Shown here: positions 1-7,337 of the stretch, piece by piece
Numbering within the stretch: the first letter of the stretch is position 1
Layout of the letters: every line of letters starts with the position of its first letter
Origin: Bacteroidales bacterium
Lineage (GTDB): Bacteria; Bacteroidota; Bacteroidia; Bacteroidales; UBA932
Assembly: GCA_017631435.1 (NCBI GenBank)
Contig: JAGBTG010000054.1
Coordinates: 1-39,637, forward strand
DNA: 39,637 nt
Direction: 5' to 3'
Position numbers and translations under genes: made by a program
The notes under the pieces: generated by a model
Databases searched by the model: none
The model's input: only the letters and a program-made list of their open reading frames with translations
What the model was told of the DNA's origin: nothing

Positions 1-1
1 G

Positions 2-184
2 CCAGACCTTACAGATGAAGACATGAGATTCATCAGCTATTGTATAGTAGGATTTGATGCAACAATAATATCAACAATACTCAATATATCAAGCTCCAAT
101 GTGTACACTAAAAAATCGAGATTCAAGAGCAGAATCAAAGAGCTTGACTCACCGCGAAAGGAGCATTATTTGAGGTTTGTATAA
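2..184 (+). CDS. C-terminal end of an HTH transcriptional regulator (partial)
   Basis: Only the last 60 codons are in the window; the reading frame is open from base 2 to a TAA at 182-184. The peptide begins PDLTDEDMRF and contains a helix-turn-helix-like stretch (FDATIISTILNISSSNVYTK) followed by basic residues (KKSRFKSRI). This resembles the C-terminal LuxR-like HTH of the TPR-containing regulators common in Bacteroidales (DUF6377-type proteins). The body of the protein lies upstream and is not visible, so the full domain content is unknown. The assignment rests on this short tail only and is inference. The next gene starts 25 bases downstream on the same strand. Confidence 0.55.
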   Translation, partial: PDLTDEDMRFISYCIVGFDATIISTILNISSSNVYTKKSRFKSRIKELDSPRKEHYLRFV

Positions 185-208
185 TAGAATTTATTTTCAG
201 ATAAAGCC

Positions 209-718
209 ATGAAAAAATTTTTAACAGGAATCTTGTTGTTAGTTTCCATTTCTTTGTTCAGTCAAGAAGTAAAAGGTGTAAGTAATGCCGGAGGGGTAGA
301 AATTATGCTGGGGCTTGGTGGGGGATCTCATGAAAGTGTGTTGATGAGTGCCAAAGGGTCATATATGGCAGATTTGAATAAGATCTTTAAATTGGGCGGA
401 GGCGTTGGACTGTATAGGTATGTTGAGCAAGGTGAGCCAAGCAATATCGGGAGTAATGCATTTTCATTATACATGGATTTGAGGACTGTCTGTCCGTTGG
501 GAAAGGCTGTTTCTCTGGTTGGTGTGATGGATGGGGAAATAATGTTTTCAGGGAAGAAGACTGGAGATAACAATGTGGGTGCAGTCATTTCGCCTCAATT
601 GGGCTTCAGGTTCAAGTTGTCTGAAAAAGGGTTGGCTCTAAATACACGACTGCAGTTTCAGCGTATCACTTGCAATGATGATAATGTGTTGGGATTTTCA
701 GTGGGATTGAGCTTTTGA
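209..718 (+). CDS. Small secreted outer-membrane barrel-like protein
   Basis: A 169-residue protein with a clear signal peptide (MKKFLTGILLLVSISLFSQ, then EV). The mature part is rich in glycine and alternating hydrophobic residues (GGGVGLYRYVEQG, SPQLGFRFKL) and ends in LGFSVGLSF with a terminal Phe. This is typical of small outer-membrane beta-barrels of the OmpW/PorT kind. The length fits an eight-stranded barrel. I do not recognise a specific family, so no function is assigned. It starts 25 bases after the upstream regulator fragment and is followed after 41 bases by the LytM-like gene on the same strand. No TAnnTTTG promoter was seen directly in front, so it may be read through from upstream. 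Confidence 0.7.
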   Translation: MKKFLTGILLLVSISLFSQEVKGVSNAGGVEIMLGLGGGSHESVLMSAKGSYMADLNKIFKLGGGVGLYRYVEQGEPSNIGSNAFSLYMDLRTVCPLGKAVSLVGVMDGEIMFSGKKTGDNNVGAVISPQLGFRFKLSEKGLALNTRLQFQRITCNDDNVLGFSVGLSF

Positions 719-759
719 AAATAATTGATAGCACGAAAATTGCATGAAGTATACGCAAT

Positions 760-1587
760 ATGAAAAAGTTTCTGTTTTTGGCCCTATTCTTCCTGTGCGC
801 TGCACAGGCCCTTCAGGCCCAGACCATGTATCAGTTGTTGAAGTATCCCAAGATGACAATCAAGGGGGTATGGGAGCTCTCGGAGCACGATAATAATGTT
901 GTGCAGTTGAACTATTACAACAATGACAGGTGCCCGTATCTGCTGTATGTAATTGACAACAAGAAGTTCTATACAGTGTTCCCGGGAAAGAATACTGTAT
1001 ACTCAAAGAAGAGGAGTGCACCGGATGATCCGTTCAGCAAGAATACATATTACTTCTACAGAGGCAAGTTCCCCAAGAATCTCAACCCCGCATTCGTGTA
1101 CGCTATGCCGGTGGCAGAGGGTACGGAGGTTGAGTGGATGATAGATCCAAGGGAGAGGATGCGTTCCTATTTCTTTAAGGTCAACTATGCCGATACCGTT
1201 TATGCGGCCCGCAGTGGAATGGTGTGCAGCTCAGATTTTGAGAACGGTCTGCTGGTATACCATAGGGATGATACTTTTGGTGCATACCTTAACCTTTCGC
1301 AGAGGTTTGTAGATGCCGGTTCAATTGTTAAGGTGGGTGAGCCAATAGGGTTGGCCCATATGGGCGGAGTGTCGTTCTCCGTATTCTTCCTTGATGAAAA
1401 CCTTTTCCATGCAGATAAGCCAAAGAGCTACCCGTACTCTCAGATTACCCCATATTTCAGAACAGACAAGGGAGATGTGAAGCTTGAGAAAGGGGTAAAA
1501 TACTCTGCTGTAAAAGATGATCCCCTCATCATGCAGGAGATGTCAAAGTCTGAACAGAAACGCTACCTTAAAAACAGGAAAAAATGA
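760..1587 (+). CDS. Secreted LytM/M23-like protein lacking catalytic residues
   Basis: A 275-residue exported protein (signal peptide about 1-21, cleavage near LQAQ). Residues about 145-212 follow the pattern of the M23 (LytM) beta-lytic fold: DTVYAARSGMV, then LLVYHRD, GAYLNLSQRF, AGSIVKVGEPIGLAHMGG and VSFSVFFLD. In active M23 enzymes the zinc ligands lie in an HxxxD motif before the first of these blocks and in an HxH motif in the last, with a further His in the Y-x-HLS block. Here those positions read without His/Asp, as NLS and as VSFSVFF. The protein is therefore probably a non-enzymatic peptidoglycan-binding or regulatory relative. Its stop codon overlaps the start of the next gene (ATGA at 1584-1587), implying translational coupling with the secreted metallopeptidase. 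The M23 match is by eye and the remote homology should be regarded as likely, not certain. Confidence 0.7.
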   Translation: MKKFLFLALFFLCAAQALQAQTMYQLLKYPKMTIKGVWELSEHDNNVVQLNYYNNDRCPYLLYVIDNKKFYTVFPGKNTVYSKKRSAPDDPFSKNTYYFYRGKFPKNLNPAFVYAMPVAEGTEVEWMIDPRERMRSYFFKVNYADTVYAARSGMVCSSDFENGLLVYHRDDTFGAYLNLSQRFVDAGSIVKVGEPIGLAHMGGVSFSVFFLDENLFHADKPKSYPYSQITPYFRTDKGDVKLEKGVKYSAVKDDPLIMQEMSKSEQKRYLKNRKK

Positions 1588-2405
1588 GAAAGCTGCTTCT
1601 TGCACTGCTCTGCTGTGCCGTTTTCCCCGCAATTTCCTGGAGTCAGGTGAAAATCAAATACACTGGAGATCCTCTTCCCAGCAAAGCTATGGGGAAGATA
1701 GAATCCATGATGGGCCATATGTGGGATTACTACTCCTCAATGGGACTTAAGGAGGCAATGGAGGTGGAACTGAAAGTGTTCAAGAGCAAGAAGGAGGGGT
1801 ACCGCTACATGAGGAGCCTTTATCCCGACGATCCCAACTATATTGAACAGCCGCACGACAAAACCATGGGCGGAGGCCTTGCCGCCGTATATATCCCCAA
1901 AAAGAAACTGGCAGTGCTGCTGGGAATAGAGCACGGAACCGACGAGGCCCTTACAATCATATATCATGAATTGAGCCATCATTATACAAGGATGCTGTTC
2001 AAAGGGGCAACATACCCTCCAATCTGGCTGAACGAAGGGCTTGCGGAGCACTTTGAATGCCTGAAACTAAAGCGTAGCGGCGTAGTGAGCGAGTTCCCTC
2101 ACGCCAATAAAGGGAAAGTGAAGACCCTCATAATGCTTGGCGACCTTAATCTTGAGAAGTTCCTCAATTTTACCCAAAAGGAGTTTATGGAGATGCAGAG
2201 GAATGAAGGCCAGACCTGCTACTCCCTGGCCCACGTAACTGTAACCGTGCTGTTGGAGAACCTTTCCGTGGAGCAGAGAAATACCCTCATTTCACAACTG
2301 CAAAAACGCCCGGTCAACAGCAAAGTTTCAGATATCGTAGCCTCCATCTATCCCGGCGGCCTTCCGGCACTGGAGAAGGAAATTCTGGAGTTTGTTTCCC
2401 GATAG
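1584..2405 (+). CDS. Secreted gluzincin-type metallopeptidase
   Basis: A 273-residue protein with a signal peptide (about 1-20, ending SWSQ). The metal-binding motif HELSH sits at residues 128-132 (IIYHELSHHYTRML). About 18 residues later comes WLNEGLAEHFE, whose Glu at 151 is the expected third zinc ligand, as in gluzincins of the peptidase MA clan. The remainder, including the N-terminal 110 residues, is not recognised. Substrate is unknown; the location is probably periplasm or cell surface. Its start overlaps the stop of the LytM-like gene by four bases (ATGA), so the two are almost certainly co-translated and may act together on the cell wall or on envelope proteins. A strong hairpin follows the stop. 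Confidence 0.8.
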   Translation: MRKLLLALLCCAVFPAISWSQVKIKYTGDPLPSKAMGKIESMMGHMWDYYSSMGLKEAMEVELKVFKSKKEGYRYMRSLYPDDPNYIEQPHDKTMGGGLAAVYIPKKKLAVLLGIEHGTDEALTIIYHELSHHYTRMLFKGATYPPIWLNEGLAEHFECLKLKRSGVVSEFPHANKGKVKTLIMLGDLNLEKFLNFTQKEFMEMQRNEGQTCYSLAHVTVTVLLENLSVEQRNTLISQLQKRPVNSKVSDIVASIYPGGLPALEKEILEFVSR

Positions 2406-2419
2406 ATATATCCAATAAA

Positions 2420-2456
2420 CAGGAGGGTGGCTCAAAAGTTTTGAATCACCCTCCTG
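2420..2456. terminator. Bidirectional hairpin terminator between convergent genes
   Basis: A perfect 10-bp stem (CAGGAGGGTG at 2420-2429 with CACCCTCCTG at 2447-2456) encloses a second small palindrome (TCAAAA/TTTTGA). It lies between the plus-strand peptidase gene ending at 2405 and the minus-strand gene ending at 2482, so it can serve both. The flanking T-runs are weak. Confidence 0.75.
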
Positions 2457-2481
2457 TCGTGTCTATGGCATGACAACGTTT

Positions 2482-2943
2482 TTATTTTCTCAATTGCTTT
2501 ATGAGCATCACCCTGAATTTTTCCTCAAGGGTGCAGGCTTTTGCAGCTTTTGCAACAGGCAGCACCTTTGATACCTCGGCGTAGGTTTCTGCCTGGATCT
2601 GGGCCTCTGTTTGCTGTGCCTTGAAGTATTTCTCCATTAGGGCGTTTATCTGTGCATCGGAAGCGGCAGGCTCCTGTTTGAGGGCTGCGTTTATCTCTTT
2701 GAGAGTGTGGCGGATCTCCCGTCTTACAGTTTCTGCTTTTTTCCATCCGGCATTGTATACTGGCCAGAACTGCTGTGCCTCCTCTGGAGTAAGGTCGAGT
2801 TCCTGGGTAAAGAATGCTATCTTCTGGCTCAAGATCTCCTCGTGTGTAGGATACTTTTTCTCACCTGCATGCGGCCCGTGCTGGGCGTATGTTCCAATGG
2901 TTGCAACCACTGCAAGCAGGAGTGTGAGTATTGTTCTTTTCAT
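2482..2943 (-). CDS. Spy/CpxP-like periplasmic protein
   Basis: A 153-residue exported protein with signal peptide MKRTILTLLLAVVATIGTYAQ. The mature part is helical and charged, with the LDLTPEEAQQFWPVYN motif that marks Bacteroidota relatives of the Spy/CpxP (LTXXQ) group; the tail is Lys/Arg-rich. Spy and CpxP are periplasmic chaperones that dampen envelope-stress signalling. The gene lies 15 bases downstream of the anti-sigma-like gene and the ECF sigma factor, a context that supports a role in the same envelope-stress circuit, perhaps as a sensor or target. No catalytic motif is seen. The family assignment is from pattern; the function is inferred from context. Confidence 0.7.
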   Translation of the reverse strand: MKRTILTLLLAVVATIGTYAQHGPHAGEKKYPTHEEILSQKIAFFTQELDLTPEEAQQFWPVYNAGWKKAETVRREIRHTLKEINAALKQEPAASDAQINALMEKYFKAQQTEAQIQAETYAEVSKVLPVAKAAKACTLEEKFRVMLIKQLRK

Positions 2944-2958
2944 ATCTGTTCAGTTTGG

Positions 2959-3444
2959 TTATTCAAGTGTTGCTATTGCAGTAAGAGGGTATCCGCTGTC
3001 TATGAGGTATTGCTCTATCATCTCCTCGCTGATGGCAGTGGATGCAGGAGCATCTTCTTCCGTATCGGTTGCACCGGCCATATAGATGTCCTCTACAGAG
3101 ATGTTGAGGATTGAGATAATTTCCTCTTCATCTGTAAGCGGGGTATCTTCTGTTTGTGCAAGCGGAACTTCCGGAGCAAAGATTTCGGTTACCTTCATTA
3201 CGCTCCAGCCCATTCCAAATACTATGGCAAATACAGCTGCAAGCGAGAGGGCAGGCTTGAAATAGGTGATGAAAGTGGCAGGTACAGCTGGGGCCTCTTC
3301 CTGTGGCTCCATGGCAGCAGTTGGGGAGATTTTCTGCATCACCTCTTCCTGCATTGCTGCAAAGTATCCAGCAGGTACTCCAAAAGGGTTTTCCTTAAGT
3401 GAACTTCTGCCAAGGATATCTTCTGTGTTGTTTTTTTCTTTCAT
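2959..3444 (-). CDS. Anti-sigma-factor-like single-pass membrane protein
   Basis: A 161-residue protein with an N-terminal cytoplasmic part carrying a PFGVPAGYF motif (residues about 20-28), seen in many Bacteroidota proteins encoded next to ECF sigma factors. One transmembrane segment follows at about 64-84 (PALSLAAVFAIVFGMGW), then an acidic extracytoplasmic tail of about 75 residues. This topology fits an anti-sigma factor that holds the upstream ECF sigma factor at the membrane. The ATG at 3444 is chosen because an AGGAGG lies eight bases before it; a TTG at 3483 in the same frame would add 13 residues but has no such site. The gene begins 44 bases after the sigma stop codon. No zinc-finger (ZAS) motif was seen, so the anti-sigma role is inferred from topology and position. 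Confidence 0.7.
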   Translation of the reverse strand: MKEKNNTEDILGRSSLKENPFGVPAGYFAAMQEEVMQKISPTAAMEPQEEAPAVPATFITYFKPALSLAAVFAIVFGMGWSVMKVTEIFAPEVPLAQTEDTPLTDEEEIISILNISVEDIYMAGATDTEEDAPASTAISEEMIEQYLIDSGYPLTAIATLE

Positions 3445-3452
3445 ATTCTTGT

Positions 3453-3458
3453 CCTCCT
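3453..3458 (-). promoter_or_regulatory. Shine-Dalgarno AGGAGG deciding the start of the anti-sigma gene
   Basis: On the minus strand AGGAGG lies eight bases before the ATG at 3444. Strong Shine-Dalgarno sites are not the rule in Bacteroidota, so this one is a useful guide: it favours the ATG over the in-frame TTG at 3483. Confidence 0.6.
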
Positions 3459-3488
3459 GTCCTTTAGACTGCTGTAATTCCAAAAGGT

Positions 3489-4043
3489 TTAATCTGCAAA
3501 CTGTTCTTGCAGTTCATCCTTTATTTTTTTGTATGCATGGTGGTAGGATGCTTTAAGGGATCCTACGGATGTTTCCATAATTTCGGCTATCTCCTCGTAT
3601 TTGAGTTCCTGGAAGTAGCGGAGGCTGAATACGGCCCTTTGTTTGTCGGGAAGATGGAGTATGGCCTTGTGGAGGGCCATCTGCAGTTTGTCTCCGTTGA
3701 AGGAAGGGTCGCTCTGGAGTTTGCTGGCCAGGGTGGAGTCGTAGCTGCTCAGTGAGAACATTGCGGCAATCCTCTTCTTTTTCAGGAATGTGAGGGTTTC
3801 ATTGGTGGCAATGCGGTATATCCATGTGTAGAGTTTGGATTCTTCCCTAAAGGCCGGAAGGTGTTCCCAGATCTTTATGAGGGCTCCTTGCAGAATGTCG
3901 TTGGAGTCTTCGTGTGAGCAGGTGAGTTTGCGAATGTGCCAGTAGAGGCGCTCGCTGTATTTCTGTACAAGAAGATTGAAGGCAAACTCCTGTTTGCCTT
4001 CTTCTCTGTATAGTTTGAGTATCTCCTTGTCTTCTATATTCAT
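3489..4043 (-). CDS. ECF-type RNA polymerase sigma factor
   Basis: A 184-residue sigma70-family protein of ECF size. Region 2 is visible around residues 20-90 (AFNLLVQKYSERLYW, then DSNDILQGALIKIWEHL and YTWIYRIATN). Region 4 with its HTH lies at about 125-175 (LPDKQRAVFSLRYFQELKYE, EEIAEIMETSVGSLKASYHH). It would direct RNA polymerase to a stress or envelope regulon. The start is three bases beyond the end of the transketolase C-half gene, with both on the minus strand, so it is probably co-transcribed from upstream. The anti-sigma-like and Spy-like genes follow. Known members of this arrangement respond to envelope stress, but the signal here is not visible. Confidence 0.9.
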   Translation of the reverse strand: MNIEDKEILKLYREEGKQEFAFNLLVQKYSERLYWHIRKLTCSHEDSNDILQGALIKIWEHLPAFREESKLYTWIYRIATNETLTFLKKKRIAAMFSLSSYDSTLASKLQSDPSFNGDKLQMALHKAILHLPDKQRAVFSLRYFQELKYEEIAEIMETSVGSLKASYHHAYKKIKDELQEQFAD

Positions 4044-4046
4044 CTG

Positions 4047-5006
4047 CTATTTGCGTGCAATGGCTTTTTTACAAGCTGCTACAATGTTCTCTGCATCCAA
4101 GCCGTATGCTTTCATAAGTGCTGCAGGTGTACCGCTCTGGCCAAATTTGTCCTTGATTGCAACATATTCAACTGGAGCCGGTTTGTTTGCCGCAAGTACG
4201 CCTGAGATAAGTTCTCCAAGGCCTCCTGCCACAAAGTGCTCCTCTGCAACTACTACTGCACCTGTCTTGGCTGCTGATTCTATGACTGCTTTTTCGTCCA
4301 AAGGTTTAATGGTGTGGATGTTTATTACCTCAGCTTTTATACCTTCTGCCTCCAAAGCTTCAGCTGCCTGGATAGCCTCCCATACAAGGTGGCCGGTTGC
4401 AAAGACGGTTACGTCTGTTCCCTCAATAAGGTGAAGTGCCTTGCCAATCTCAAATGTCTGGTCCTCTGGAGTGAAGTTAGGAACTCCCGGACGGCCAAAA
4501 CGCAAGTATACAGGGCCAACGTGTTTTGCTGCAGCAATGGTAGCGGCCTTTGTCTGGTTGTAGTCGCAAGGGTTGATTACAACCATATGAGGAAGCATTC
4601 TCATAAGGCCAAGGTCCTCAAGGATTTGGTGGGTTGCACCGTCCTCACCAAGGGTGATTCCTGCGTGTGATGCAGCAATTTTAACGTTGGTGTTTGAGTA
4701 TGCAACGCTCTGGCGGATCTGGTCGTAAACGCGGCCTGTTGCAAATGCTGCAAATGAGCCTACAAACGGAATTTTGCCGCTTAGTGCCATACCTGCACCT
4801 ACGCCAATCATATTGGCCTCGGCAATTCCTGCTTGGTAGAATCTGTCGGGATGAGCTTTTGCAAATGCATCCATTTTTAGGGAACCTGTAAGGTCTGCAC
4901 ACATTGCAACCACGTTAGGGTTCTGGTCTCCAATAACGGATAAACCGGCACCAAAGCCACTTCTGGTGTCCTTGTTACCGGTGTTTATGAATTGTTTCTT
5001 TTCCAT
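4047..5006 (-). CDS. Transketolase, C-terminal subunit
   Basis: A 319-residue protein corresponding to the pyrimidine-binding and C-terminal domains of transketolase. The Glu that activates thiamine diphosphate lies in QAGIAEANMIGVGAGMA (Glu 63). SFAAFATGRVYDQIRQSVAY and ASHAGITLGEDGATHQ are further family blocks, and the C-terminal domain includes ATGHLVWEAIQAAEALE. It should pair with the N-terminal subunit encoded at 6402-7250 to form one active enzyme that moves two-carbon ketol units in the non-oxidative pentose phosphate pathway. Such split transketolases are known in many bacteria and archaea, but the two genes are usually adjacent. Here two envelope genes lie between them. The stop is three bases before the sigma factor start. 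Confidence 0.93.
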   Translation of the reverse strand: MEKKQFINTGNKDTRSGFGAGLSVIGDQNPNVVAMCADLTGSLKMDAFAKAHPDRFYQAGIAEANMIGVGAGMALSGKIPFVGSFAAFATGRVYDQIRQSVAYSNTNVKIAASHAGITLGEDGATHQILEDLGLMRMLPHMVVINPCDYNQTKAATIAAAKHVGPVYLRFGRPGVPNFTPEDQTFEIGKALHLIEGTDVTVFATGHLVWEAIQAAEALEAEGIKAEVINIHTIKPLDEKAVIESAAKTGAVVVAEEHFVAGGLGELISGVLAANKPAPVEYVAIKDKFGQSGTPAALMKAYGLDAENIVAACKKAIARK

Positions 5007-5043
5007 TATAGTATTTTAAGTATTGTCGGTTAATGTTTGTCTT

Positions 5044-5682
5044 CTAAAACAGAGCCATGTACAAGCCTATATTCATGTAGAAGGATTGTCTGTTGTCAAA
5101 CCTGATTCCTCCAATGTCGGCTTTGTTTGTGCTCCAATTGTATCCTGCTGTAATGTTTGCTCCCCAGTAATTGTCTGCTCCAAAAGGGATAAGGAGTCCA
5201 ATCTCCGGTGATAGCAGGAATCCCCAATTGTTGTCCCACACATCTATGTCCTGTATTATAATATGCTCACCCGCACTCAAGGCTCCAATGCCCAATCCTG
5301 TGTAGGCCTGCAGGCCCGGACCAAACGGTGCCATAAAGTATTTGGCCTGTACCTTTATAGGGAATACCTGGGTGTATCTGTACTGTGCTGCATTTATTGC
5401 AGTGTTTGCATCAGGCCTGTACACTTTCTGCCCCACCTTATGTGAGTAGTTGTTGTAGCTCAAATCCAAACCTACAGTAATATTGTCGGTTACAAAGTAC
5501 GCCCAATTGATGTTGATGCCTTCCCAGCTCATGTTTGGGATGAAATCCCTGCTGCCGCCAATTGGCACGCTGGTCTGGTAGTTGATTGAGTATACCTGTC
5601 TCATTCCGTTGCCCCAGTACTGGGCTCTGGCTACGCCTGCACAACATAGGCTGATTGCCAGAATAAATAATATCCTTTTCAT
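5044..5682 (-). CDS. Outer-membrane beta-barrel protein
   Basis: A 212-residue exported protein with signal peptide MKRILFILAISLCCAGVARA. The mature chain has alternating aromatic and polar strands (GINWAY-like segments, TVGLDLSYNNYSHKVG, GANITAGYNWSTN) and ends NIGLYMALF with the C-terminal Phe expected of Bam substrates. It is probably a beta-barrel of 8-10 strands. The ATG at 5682 is chosen; a TTG nine bases earlier would prepend residues before the signal peptide. It starts 17 bases after the DUF4136 lipoprotein gene, suggesting that the two are co-expressed and possibly partners at the outer membrane. The specific function is unknown. Confidence 0.75.
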   Translation of the reverse strand: MKRILFILAISLCCAGVARAQYWGNGMRQVYSINYQTSVPIGGSRDFIPNMSWEGININWAYFVTDNITVGLDLSYNNYSHKVGQKVYRPDANTAINAAQYRYTQVFPIKVQAKYFMAPFGPGLQAYTGLGIGALSAGEHIIIQDIDVWDNNWGFLLSPEIGLLIPFGADNYWGANITAGYNWSTNKADIGGIRFDNRQSFYMNIGLYMALF

Positions 5683-5698
5683 ATGCCACAAGTTTTAA

Positions 5699-6322
5699 CT
5701 ATTTGGGAGGCAGAATTGCAAATACCTCGTCTATTGCAGAGAGAAGTTCCTGCTGGGTATGGTTAGTGTTGAGGATCTCTCTGATGAGGCCGTGCCATAC
5801 AACCGGTACGGTTGATTCGGTGGCTACGTTCACAACATCTGCAACTTCAATCACAATACTTCCAGTAGTGTAGGAAGAGATGAATACCGGCATCTGGTAA
5901 GGGTAGTATGGATCCCATCCCCACCAAGGGTAGCCGTACCAGTTCCACCACCAGTCCCAGTCGCTCCAATAGCCTGGGTACATGTAGTTGTTTGTCCTCT
6001 GGATGTAGGCCAGGTCAACAAGCAGGTCGGGATTTTCATCCGGCTGTACCTGTGTGTAGCCGTACAGATTCATATTGCGGACAACTTGGGCAATTATCAG
6101 ATCAGCTGTTGCATCGTTGAAGCGGACTTTCTTTCCGTTGTCCACCGCGGTAATGGAGTCTGTAATTGCAAAACTGTTGAATTTGGTAAAGTCAACAGCG
6201 TCTGTCTTGCGGGCAATGGTGAGAATCTGGTCTTGGGTCTCATCCAATCCGTCGGGACCCCACGAACACGCGGAAGCCAGAAGGATGCCCACAAATGCGG
6301 TCAATACTAATTTTGCTTTCAT
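5699..6322 (-). CDS. DUF4136 lipoprotein with aromatic-rich insert
   Basis: A 207-residue protein with a lipoprotein signal (LLASAC, lipidated Cys 19) followed by an acidic stretch (DGLDETQD) that resembles the Bacteroidota surface-export context. The body matches DUF4136: FTKFNSFAI near residue 45-53, then ADLIIAQVVRNMNLYGY and NPDLLVDLAYIQ, and C-terminal VVWHGLIREILN. Between about residues 113 and 143 is an unusual Trp/Tyr/Pro-rich insert with nine tryptophans in 18 residues. DUF4136 proteins are envelope lipoproteins of unknown role. It lies between the two transketolase half-genes, upstream of the barrel gene. An 8-bp inverted repeat overlaps its start codon. Confidence 0.85.
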   Translation of the reverse strand: MKAKLVLTAFVGILLASACSWGPDGLDETQDQILTIARKTDAVDFTKFNSFAITDSITAVDNGKKVRFNDATADLIIAQVVRNMNLYGYTQVQPDENPDLLVDLAYIQRTNNYMYPGYWSDWDWWWNWYGYPWWGWDPYYPYQMPVFISSYTTGSIVIEVADVVNVATESTVPVVWHGLIREILNTNHTQQELLSAIDEVFAILPPK

Positions 6323-6345
6323 ACTGTTTGGTTTTAAAAACAGTA
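6322..6345 (-). promoter_or_regulatory. Inverted repeat overlapping the DUF4136 start codon
   Basis: TACTGTTT (6322-6329) and AAACAGTA (6338-6345) are perfect 8-bp arms around an 8-base loop. On the minus strand the structure ends on the A of the ATG, so an RNA hairpin would cover the ribosome entry region; alternatively it is a protein operator. Function is not known. Confidence 0.35.
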
Positions 6346-6401
6346 CTATAACAAAATTTGCGATGTGTAGTTCAACAAGTCAAAGAACTGGAAAAGGGAT
6401 T

Positions 6402-7250
6402 CTAGTAGTCTCCCAAAGTCTCCTCAAGCTGGGCAAGCGCTTTCTCGGCAAGTTCAGGCTTAGGCGCTTTTCCGTGCCACTCGCAGGTGCCTTCCATAAA
6501 GTCTACACCTTTACCCATATTGGTCTTCATAAGGATCATTACAGGTTTCTGCTCTTTTGCTCCGTTCTCCTTTGCCTGTTTGAATGCGCCAAGGATTGCC
6601 TCCATGTTGTGGCCGTCTGCAACAATCACATTCCAGCCGAAAGCTTTCCATTTTGCCTCAAGGTCGCCAACGCCCAACACTGAATCTACAGTGCCGTCAA
6701 TCTGCTGGCCGTTCCAGTCTGTAATGGCAATAAGGTTGTTCAATTTGTTGTGGGCAGCAAACATTGCAGCCTCCCAAACCTGACCCTCCTCGCTCTCGCC
6801 GTCGCCCATAAGGACATATACATAATTGCTCTCGCCGTCAAGTCTCTTCCCGATAGCGGCACCTGCAGCCACAGAAAGACCCTGGCCAAGAGAACCTGAA
6901 GCCATGTAAACACCAGGAAGACCGCTCTCAACGCAAGGGTGTCCCTGAAGGCGTTTGCCAAATACCCTGAAATCAGCAAGCTCGCTAACAGGGAAATAGC
7001 CGCTGCGTGCAAGTACGCTGTAGAATACTGGCGACATATGTCCTGCAGAAAGGAAGAACATGTCATTGCCTTTGCCTGATCTCTCCCACTGTGCAGGGGA
7101 ATGTTTCATTTCTGAGAAGAATAGGGCAGTCATGATGTCTGTACTGCTAAGGCTTCCTCCCGGGTGACCGCTCTGTGCAGCGGTGACCATCCTTATTATA
7201 TCTCTTCTTACTTGAGAAGCTATATTGCTGAGCTCCTGAATGTTTGACAT
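6402..7250 (-). CDS. Transketolase, N-terminal subunit
   Basis: A 282-residue protein that corresponds to the diphosphate-binding domain of transketolase. SGHPGGSL (27-34) and the thiamine diphosphate/magnesium motif starting GDGESEEGQVWEAAMFAA (149-166), followed by NN at 171-172, are clear. HPCVESGLPGVYMASGSLGQ and the C-terminal KTNMGKGVDF block also fit. It needs the C-terminal subunit encoded at 4047-5006 for activity. It heads the minus-strand run that goes on to a lipoprotein, a barrel, the partner subunit and the sigma module. The upstream 131 bases are shared with divergent lepA; no clear TAnnTTTG element was found for this direction. Confidence 0.93.
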   Translation of the reverse strand: MSNIQELSNIASQVRRDIIRMVTAAQSGHPGGSLSSTDIMTALFFSEMKHSPAQWERSGKGNDMFFLSAGHMSPVFYSVLARSGYFPVSELADFRVFGKRLQGHPCVESGLPGVYMASGSLGQGLSVAAGAAIGKRLDGESNYVYVLMGDGESEEGQVWEAAMFAAHNKLNNLIAITDWNGQQIDGTVDSVLGVGDLEAKWKAFGWNVIVADGHNMEAILGAFKQAKENGAKEQKPVMILMKTNMGKGVDFMEGTCEWHGKAPKPELAEKALAQLEETLGDY

Positions 7251-7317
7251 AATATTTTAGTGTGTTGTTAGGGTTTGTATTTTTCAGCGAATTTAATGCT
7301 TAATTTACTAAAAAACA

Positions 7318-7330
7318 ACGCAAATTGCGT
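7318..7330. promoter_or_regulatory. 13-bp palindrome abutting the lepA -7 box
   Basis: ACGCAA-A-TTGCGT is a perfect palindrome with a one-base centre, whose last base is the first base of the TATATTTG element. It lies between divergent transketolase N and lepA. A position next to a promoter box suggests an operator, but no regulator is identified. Confidence 0.3.
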
Positions 7331-7337
7331 ATATTTG
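7330..7337 (+). promoter_or_regulatory. Probable lepA promoter -7 element
   Basis: TATATTTG matches the Bacteroidota -7 consensus TAnnTTTG. It lies 45 bases before the lepA ATG. A good -33 TTTG at the usual 19-21 base spacing was not found. Confidence 0.55.

Noticed and set aside
2621-3114. Two plus-strand open frames opposite the Spy-like and anti-sigma genes
   Set aside because: They lie fully antisense to well-supported genes, have odd composition and no recognisable domain.
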